Shown in pieces: positions 1 through 9,000 of a stretch of 9,817 nt of DNA. The translations under genes were made by a program, and so were the position numbers. Location: contig WGDQ01000177.1 of the NCBI GenBank assembly GCA_015493185.1, positions 1 through 9,817 of the forward strand, read 5' to 3'. This DNA is from Planctomycetaceae bacterium. Lineage in GTDB: Bacteria; Planctomycetota; Planctomycetia; Pirellulales; JAEUIK01. Position 1 is the first letter of the stretch. Each line of letters opens with the position of its first letter. The notes beneath the pieces are model-generated. The model saw only the letters and a program-made list of their open reading frames with translations. It searched no databases and was not told the DNA's origin.

Positions 1-3000
1 CGACGAAACAGGTGGCGGAACGCATCGACGACTCGGCGGGCGATTACGGCCCTTCCCACCGTGAGCGCCGATCGCGCGACCCGACCGGCACACCAACGAA
101 GGCCCCGGACGCGTCGAGCATTTCAAATCCCGATGCCTGGTTCCACCACGTGCTGTGGACGCCTGCTGAGCAGCCTTCGCTGCGGGCGGTGCCCGTGGGA
201 ACATGGATCGTGTTCGAAGACGCCCGGCCGGCGGGCGAACATGGAGACAGCCTGGCCGAAACGCTCGCCTCGCACCTGGCTTCGCGGCTCGAGTCGGCTG
301 GCTGTCGCGTCGTGCGCATCGGTTTTGGCCGACGGTACCGGCACGATTCCGTCGGGGGCCGTTTCGTCGTCCGACCTCGCCACGCTAGAGAGGATTTAGG
401 ACGCGTTTTCAGCACGCTCGATCGCTCGGATTGCGCGCCGCTGCGGGGCATCGTTCATTTGGCCCATTGCCGATTTTCACCGACCAAGAGCAAGGAAGAT
501 ACACCTGCCCGGTGGCGCCGCGACCTGCTAGGTGGTGCGCATCTTCTACTTGCGCTGAGCCGACACTTGGCGTGCCGCGACAACCGTGGTTTGGAACTCT
601 GGCTCGTCACCACCGACGCGGCCGTTGGCACATTGCAGGACGGTGGCGAGCCACAGCACGACGCGCGGCGCACTCCGAGCAGTCGGCACGCCGGCAAAGG
701 GCGACCTGTTCGGCGAGCGCAAAAAGCTTCGCCGCAGTTGCTACGAGTTCGCCACGTAGGGGCGGCCGCGTCGTGGGGATTCGTGCGGGTGGTAGCCCGG
801 GAACTGCCCGACCTTCGTGTTCGTGCCATCGACCTGTCCGCCGACGGCGAAACGGCCGCCACGCTCGCGGAAATGCTTTGGCAAGAAATGCAGTACGACG
901 CCGCCGGTGAAACCGTCGTTCGCCAACGGCGGCGGTTTACGCCCCGGCTCGTGCCGCTGGGGCTGCCGACGGAACAAAACGATCGGACGACCGAGGCAGC
1001 GGAGCGGTTTTCGACAGACGAGACTCGCACGCCCTTGGGCAGCGAAGAGCCGATCCGATTGCAGCATGCGCATCAACATCAACATGCGGGTGGCAGCCAT
1101 GCCGCGAGTCAGAGCAATGGCCTGCACGGTCTGGGGCGCGTTTTGCGCGACGACGGTGTTTATCTGATCGTGGGCGGGCTTGGTGGTGTGGGGTTGGAAC
1201 TTGCCCGGGCATTGGCACAACCTGGACGAACGCTCGTACTGGCTAGCCGGCGCGCCCTACCGCCTGAGGACCAATGGCCACGCCACACACAGGCGGCAGC
1301 GCCGGATAAGACAACCAAGGAACCGCAGGCCGCAACGCTCGGCGCGCCACGCCGAAGCGAGGCTGAAACGGTCGCCTCACGATCCAAGGGGCTCGATGCC
1401 GAAACCGTCGCTTATCGCATACGGGCGGTCGAAGCGCTGCGGGCCGCGGGGGCCACGGTTTGGACGCCCACGGTTGACGTAACCGATCGCACGTCCGTTC
1501 AAAATCTGGTCGACGAAATCCGCTGCCGTTTCGGCTACCTTCATGGCGTCGTCCATGCCGCGGGAGTGATGGACGATCGACCGCTGCTCGATACCTCGCC
1601 GGACGATTTCGATCGCGTGGTACGGCCGAAAATCGAGGGCGCGATCACACTGCTGAGAACGCTGCGGAAAGAGCGGCTCGACTTCTTCGTTTACTGTTCA
1701 TCGGCCGCGTCGCTTTGGGGAAATCCGGGACAGGCCGCGTACGCTGCCGCCAATGCACTGTTGGACGCATTGGCTCACCGACCGACGTTGCGGCGATCGG
1801 CCCGTGTTGTGATGAGCCTGGCCTGGAGCCCGTGGCAGGACGTTGGCATGGCGGCCCGCTTGCCGCAAGGGGTTGACGCCATTTGCCGGCAGGCGGGCAT
1901 CGTACCGATTGCTGCTGAAGCCGGCCGGCGAATGTTTCTCCGTGCTCTGGAACGAGGCCAATCGTATGCGGTGCTGATTCAGAGGCAATCAGCAACCGTT
2001 GGCAAGACGCGAGGGCCGTTTTTGCCGAGATGGCCCGACGCGTCGCGAGACGCGGAAAATGCCCCGCGTGCTTCGGCCGTGCCGGCCGTGAGGCCACTGG
2101 TCGATCGTTCGGCGCAGGAACAAGCACCCGACGCTGCGAGCCGCTTGTTTCCCAGCGATGCATCTTGGCCGGCCGCGGACGCTTTTTCTGCGTTTTCTGC
2201 GGCAGATCGAGACCGTGGCGGCACCGCGCACGAGATACAAGCCACGCACCATTCGGACAGCGGCCCGTTCGATTTGGATGCCGATCAAATGATGCAGCAA
2301 ATCGCGGCTCGCCTGGCCGAGGAAGTGGCGGCGCTGCTGGATTTGCATTCGTCGCAGGTTGCTCGCGATGTGAACCTGATGGAACTGGGATTCGATTCGA
2401 TCATGGCATCGCGGCTGGCCGCTCGGCTGTCGACGACGTTGAACATTGATCTGCCCGCCACGCGGGTTTTCGCGCATCCGACCGTCGGGGAGTTGGCCCG
2501 CTATTTGATCCGGCATTTCGCAGAGGCAGTGCAACAGTGGATCGCGCCGGACTGGACTTCGCGTGTCGCGCAATCGACGTCGCCTGCCGGACGCGACGAC
2601 ATATCATCGGCTGCTGCACGGTCCGAAGGCGGGCAAGAGCAGCCTTCGCACGCCCAGCCCTCGACGCAGTGGGCTGGACCTCTTGATCCGTTCGATTCGC
2701 TTTCGACAAACGAGTTGTCAGAAGAACCGGAAGAAAGGGCGGCCCCTATTGCCCGAAACCGTGGTCGTGCCGATACGGCGACAGTACGCCCGGCGGGCGA
2801 AACGAAACGGGCCGAGGTCGATTCATCCTGGTCGTCGTCGATCGCCATCGTGGCAATGGCTTGTCGGTTTCCTGGCGCCTCGTCGCCCGAAGAATTCTGG
2901 AACTTGCTGCGCGAGGGTCGGCACGCCCTGGGGCCTTTGCCTGCCGAACGGATGGTGTGGGCCGGTCGCGATCCAAACCAACTCGACCCATCAGCGCCCT

Positions 3001-6000
3001 CGGCCGTGCCGGCCGGTGCTCGTTGGGGGGCGTTTCTTTCCGACATGCAAGGTTTCGACGCGGCGGCGTTCGGCATTTCGCCGAAAGAAGCCCGACTGAT
3101 GGATCCTCAGCAACGATTGATGCTCGAGCTGGCTTGGGAGCTGTTCGAGCGAGCGGGCTATGGCGTGGAGCAGTTGAGCGGATCGAAAACCGGCGTATTC
3201 GTCGGTGTCTCGAACGCCGACTATCTGCGACTACTCGACCGATGCGGCCTGGCACAGCATGCCCACGTTGGCTCGGGCAACGCACTCACGATGGTGGCCA
3301 ATCGCGTTTCCTACTGGCTCAACTTCCGCGGACCGAGCCTGGTTATCGACACGGCATGCAGTTCGTCGCTGGTTGCCGTCCACACGGCATGCGAGAGCCT
3401 CCGTCGCGGGGAAAGCGACATGGCGTTGGCGGGCGGGGTGAATCTGATCCTCGCGCCAGAGCACAGCGAGGCGCTAGCCCGCTCCGGCATGCTATCGCCG
3501 CAGGGCGTGGTCCGAACATTCGACCGCGATGCAGACGGCTACGTGCGCGGCGAAGGAGCGGCTGTTGTGCTGCTGAAACGTTTGGCCGACGCGATGAACG
3601 ACGGCGACCGCATCGTGGCCGTTATCCGGTCTAGTGCCGTCAATCACGACGGGCATTCGAAAATGGCCGTGACGGCCCCCAATCCCAAAGCGCAAACCGA
3701 GGTGATTCGCACAGCGTGGCACCGCGCCGGCATCGACCCTCGCACGTTGGCTTATATCGAAGCGCACGGCACCGGCACACCACTGGGCGACCCGATAGAA
3801 ATCGAAGCCCTGGCGACGGCGTTTGCGCAGCACGTTGACGAAACCGCTTCCTTGCATTGGGCGCAAGGGGCCGCAGGAACACCGCGACCTGCCGATTCGC
3901 GTGCTGCCGCGAAGCCCCAGCGCGACACAGTCGGCCAGCGCGCCGCGGCGTCGAGCAAGCCGATACCGTGCGAACAACAAGAAGAGCCGCCCGCAAACGC
4001 GGCGTCGGCACGTGGATTGCCTGAAAGCTACTGCGCGATCGGTTCGGTGAAAACAAACATCGGGCATTTGGAGGCCGCTGCCGGCATTGCCGGTTTGCTG
4101 AAGGTGGCGCTGGCCATCGAGCATGGGCAGTTGCCCCCCACGCTGCACGTACAAACGCCAAACCCGCGGTTACGAATCGAAGACACACCGTTCTATATCA
4201 ACGATCGCCTGCGTTCCTGGCCCGGCGGTCGACCGGCGATGCGTGCGGCTGTGAGCTCGTTCGGCGCCGGCGGGACCAATGCACATTTGGTGATCGAAGG
4301 GCCGCCCGCCGCAGCCCGAAAGCCCCGTGCGCACATGGTTGCGACGGACTCGCCGGAGGCCCATGTGCTGGTGCTCAGCGCGAGAACCGATTCGGCATTG
4401 CGCCAGCTGGTTGGTCGGTACGTGGATTACTTGAATCGTGCTGACGCGGCTGGTCTGGCCGAGCTTTGCTTCACGGCATGTACCAGCCGCCGTGCGTGGT
4501 CAAGGCGTGTGGCGATTGTTGCCCGATACCGCGACCAACTGGCCGATCGACTGCGACAACTGGCCGATTGGGAGCAGCGACATCAGTTGCAAGGGTCGCT
4601 CGTGTTTTGCGATGCGGCGGACCACGACCGGTGGGCCGATTGGAAAGAGTGGCTTGCTCCCCGGTTGCAGCGTCTGGCGCCTTCGGCCCTTGCCGTGGTT
4701 GCCCGTAGCTGCCGAGGGGCCGAGTTCGACCGCCGCGTTCGTCCGTGGCTGAAAAGAACGATTGCCGACGGCGATTCGAAAACGCACCGCCCCTCGACCG
4801 CGACACCGGACGCCACTGAAGCGATCCGAGGCGAAATGCGTGTCGAGCTGCTCAGCACGTTGGCCGTGCTTTTCGTCCATGGAGCAGCAGTCGACTGGCG
4901 CCTTGTGGAAACGGGTGGCTCGGGCGAGCGCCCCGTTTTGCCTACGTATCCGTTTGATCGCGAGCGTTTGTGGTTCGACGAGATCGCCATTCCCGCACGT
5001 TCGAAAGAATCGTCGGGCAGCCAGCAGCCGATCGGATCGACCCACGCGGGTGAGAGAAGCCGGCCGGGGTCCGACGCGTCAAACGGTCGAAGCACCGGAC
5101 CGAACGAGGCCGCTGGAGCATCAACAAAAACGGACGTGGCGCGGCCGAAAAACACAGCCTGCACGACCGACGATGCGGTGTTGCCCGAAGAATCGTTGCC
5201 CGAAGAACCGTTGCCGGACAGACCGGCCGGGGGAGCGCGGTATTCGCAACAGAGCGGCGCACGGCCTCTCGATTCATCGATGCTGTGTGGCTATCTGAAA
5301 CAGCAAATTGCAAGTGTGCTGGAAATGCCTCTGCATCGGGTGGCAAGCGACCAGCCGCTGTTGGAACTGGGCATCGACTCGATCATTGCCGCCGAGCTGA
5401 CACGATGGCTCGAACGACGGACGGGTCAGTCGTTGCCTCAAACAGTATTTTTCGACTACGGCACGCTTGATCGATTGGCCAAGGCATTGGTCGAAGAGCA
5501 CGGCGTACGGCAATGGAACGAAGGGGTCACGCCACGCAGCGAAGAAGGCGAAGAAGACGACAACAATTGCGCGGTAGCAGCCCAAGGCAGCAGGGCGTGC
5601 GATGCGCCAGATGATCGTGCGCGCTGGGATGCGCAACAGTCGGCCGTGCGAAACGCCGACCACCGGCGCTCTGGCGCAGAAGATCAGGAACGTTCGCACG
5701 AGACGATCGGCCAGATGCCGCGCGAGGCCATTGCCATTGTTGGTTACAGCGGTCGTTTTCCCAAAGCGCCCGATCTCGGCCGGTTCTGGCAGAACCTCAT
5801 TGAGGGAGTCGACGCCGTTGACGAGGTGCCGCCGGAGCGATGGTTGGTTGAGCGGTTCTACGATCCCGACCGTCGGGCCCGCGGCAAGAGCTATTCGAAG
5901 TGGGCCGCGCTGCTCGATGATATCGACCGTTTCGACGCTTCGGTGTTCCACATTTCCCGCCGCGAAGCCGAGCAAATGGACCCGCAGCAGCGTGTTCTGC

Positions 6001-9000
6001 TGGAAGTGGCCTGGGAGGCGCTCGAACACGCCGGTTATGCCGGAGATGGGTTTGCGGGCAGCCGCACCGGTGTTTTTGTGGGCGCCATGGCCAGCGAGTA
6101 TTTGCAGCGCCTTGTGCGGCAACCCCAGCGCATGGACCTGCACGTGGGCACGGGCAACGCCACATCGGTAGTTGCCAACCGGCTTTCGTTCACGTTCGAC
6201 TGGACCGGACCCTGCGTGGCGATCGACACGGCGTGCTCTTCGTCGCTGGTGGCGCTGCACATGGCCATGCGAAGTTTGCGTCAAGGAGAATGCGACCATG
6301 CGTTGGTGGGCGCTACTCAGGCAGGGCTTGCTCCTTCGCACTTCCAGGTGATGAGCCGTTTGGGTGCGCTATCCCCCACGGGCCGATGCCGAACGTTCGA
6401 CGCGCGGGCCGACGGCTACGTGCTGGGCGAAGGCGCCGCCGCGGTGTTGCTGAAACCGCTTCGCCAGGCGCTGGCCGATGGCGACACGATCCACGGCGTT
6501 TTGCTCGGGTCAGCCGTGAACCATGGCGGCCGCTCGGCAGGACTGACGGTGCCCAACAGCCAGCGGCAAGCCGACGTGATTCGCGAGGCTTTGAACGATG
6601 CAGGCATCGAGGCCGAAACACTCTCGTACATCGAGGCCCATGGCACCGGCACCGTGCTCGGCGATCCGATCGAAATCGAAGGGTTGCGGCGCGCATTGAG
6701 CGATGTGAAGCAACGGCAATGGTGCGGCATCGGCTCGGTGAAATCGAACATCGGGCACCTTGAGCCCGCCGCCGGCCTGGCCGGACTGATCAAAGTGCTG
6801 CTGTCGCTCCGCGCCGGCGAGCTTCCGCCCACGCTGCACGTTGAGCAGCCCAATCGGGCGCTGGCGCTGGAAAACACACCGCTCTATATCGTCGATCGCC
6901 GGCAACCGTGGTCGCGCCGTAGCCATCCGCGCCGCGCTGGCATCAGTTCCTTCGGTTTCGGCGGCACCAATGCCCATGTGATCGTTGAAGAACCCCCACA
7001 GCCGAACACGACCAGCCGCACGTTGGATAATGAGCGGCCGTGGCATTTGCTCGTGCTATCGGCAATGACTCCCACGGCGCTGCAACAGTTGGCCGACCGA
7101 TTCGCCCGACACCTGCGTGGGCAACCCGGCACGCCGATTGGCGACATCTGCTATACGGTGCACGTCGGCCGACGTCGGATGCCCTGTCGGGGCGCGATGC
7201 TGGTCGATCAGACCGAAGCTTTGATCGAACTGCTGGAACGCATCGGCCGCGAGGGAATTGCCGCCGGATCGATTGCCGGAGCCACGGGTACGACGAACCT
7301 TGCGGTGCCGCAACCAATGTGTGTGGTGGCATCGTCGCAGCCAATCGAGTCGGTGTCGGCCGACGGTGGAGAGCCGCTCCGTAGTGAGGCGGTGCTGCGT
7401 CAGCATATCGACGCGCTGTCGGCCGATGTGTGCGTGGCCATCTATCGCTGGTGCCCCACGCCCAGCGTGCGGCGCGCGATCGAGCAGCGATTGCGCGCGT
7501 TGCGAACATCGGACGCCGGCTCTGCTGGCCAATCGCTCGCCTATCTTTTCGACGGACAACTCTCGAGCCGTTCGAGCCTGCTCGACGTGACACGAAGCTG
7601 GACGCCACGGCAATGGCATCGTGCATTGCGCGTGCTGAGTGAGCTGGCTCTGAGCGACGCGACGATTGATTGGATGGCGTTCGAATCGGGCTATGACCGC
7701 CGACGCGTCGAGTTGCCAACTTATCCGTTTCAGCGGCAGCGGTATTGGATTGTTGATCCGGAAACCGAATCTCTCAATGCTGCGGAGGCGGCCGCCACGG
7801 GCAAGCCCGCCCAACCGTCTACTCGGTCGTCGGCGCAGCGCTGTGCCGACGTTTCACCGTCTTTGTCGTCTTCGTCGGCATCACCGTCGTCAACGACGAT
7901 CACACCGGCAGACGCGTCGCTGCTTCGCACTTGGCTTCATCACGTGACATGGAAGCCAATGCCGGGGAGCGGATCGCTTGGAAAGGAAACACCGGCAAAG
8001 TCGGCCGTAGCCGGTTCGTGCAAAACGCAAGCCGACGACTCCGATCCCTCGCAAAAGGCAATCGGCCAGCATCTCGTGAGGCCTGGCACGCAACCGAGCG
8101 CCGGCCACACATGGGTTGTGTGCAGCGGTTCGTCCGACCGCGATACCAAATTCACCGAAGCGATACTGGCCGCCTTGAAGCGCCGCGGTGTCGACGGCAT
8201 CGGCCTTCGCAGCGGGGCCGGATTTGCCGGCCTCGCCAACGGCCGCGCGACCGTCGACCTGCAACAATTGAGCGATCAATGGAAACGCCTTTTGGCAGCA
8301 TTGGAACAGAAGGGACAACGCCCGGTTGGTGTGGTGCTGGTCGGTTCCGGCGGTTTTGCAGGCAAGGGAAGCGTCGGCGTCGCATGCGGCGCTGTGCAGA
8401 CGCCCACATCGTCCGATTTCGCGGGCCTGGAAAACGCGATGCGATGGATGCAGCTCATGATCGAGCATGCGTCGTCGCGCCCCGATCTTTGGATTACAAC
8501 GTGGGATCGACCAACGCAGCCGGCCAACCGCCCTGCATTGCAACCCGATTCGGCGGCGATCTGGTCGCTGGTGCGTGCGGCGCGACTCGAGCATCCTGAC
8601 TGGCGCCTGGGCTGCTTCAGCCTCGAACCACCGGCCACAGAGCAGCATTATCGCGATGCTGCCGAGGCGCTGGTTGACCGCTTGCTTGATCGGCGGCCCG
8701 AGGCCATACGTTCGGTGGTCCAACTCGGCCGGCAAGCCTGGCACATGGGCGTGGAGCCCCTTGGCGAGACGAACTGGAGGCCACGGCGGTTGGTGTGGCC
8801 CGAGAATGGCGTTTATCTCGTCACGGGCGGTTTCGGGGCGCTCGGCATCGAGGCGGCCGAAACGCTGGTCGGGCTCGGAGCCCGAAACCTGGTGCTCGTT
8901 GGCCGAAGGGGATTGCCGCCCGAGTCGCAGTGGGAAGCCTGCCTGCGGTCGATCAGTCGCGAAGATCCGTTGTCGCAGCGTATTCGTATCGTGCGGCGTT

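Noticed and set aside
2520..2837. A gene boundary between ACP1 and KS1
   Set aside because: The frame is continuous with no stop, and no start or ribosome binding signal stands out; it is an internal module junction.
2861..3634. 257-codon plus-strand frame overlapping KS1
   Set aside because: It is a shifted frame of KS1. The peptide is Arg-rich and lacks any domain, while the PKS frame carries the full KS motifs.
3840..4028. KS1 insertion as a frameshift artefact or a pseudogene sign
   Set aside because: The same frame continues through the insertion with perfect KS motifs on both sides, and the insert has no stop. Two exactly compensating errors would be needed.
4302..4973. A degenerate cis acyltransferase after KS1
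   Set aside because: The interval is too short for an AT and contains neither GQGxQ nor GHSxG; it reads as the ordinary flanking subdomain ending in LPTYPF.
5379..5408. ACP2 Trp as the beta-branching flag
   Set aside because: The Trp is nine residues after the phosphopantetheine Ser, not at the spacing I recall for the flag, and no branching enzyme is visible in the window.
5274..6341. 355-codon open frame on the minus strand
   Set aside because: It is antisense to ACP2 and the N-terminal half of KS2, which are clear on the plus strand. No recognisable motif in the peptide.
2838..6992. Recent tandem duplication of KS1 and KS2
   Set aside because: Even conserved motifs differ in most wobble positions and the two domains have different signatures, so no recent copy is supported.
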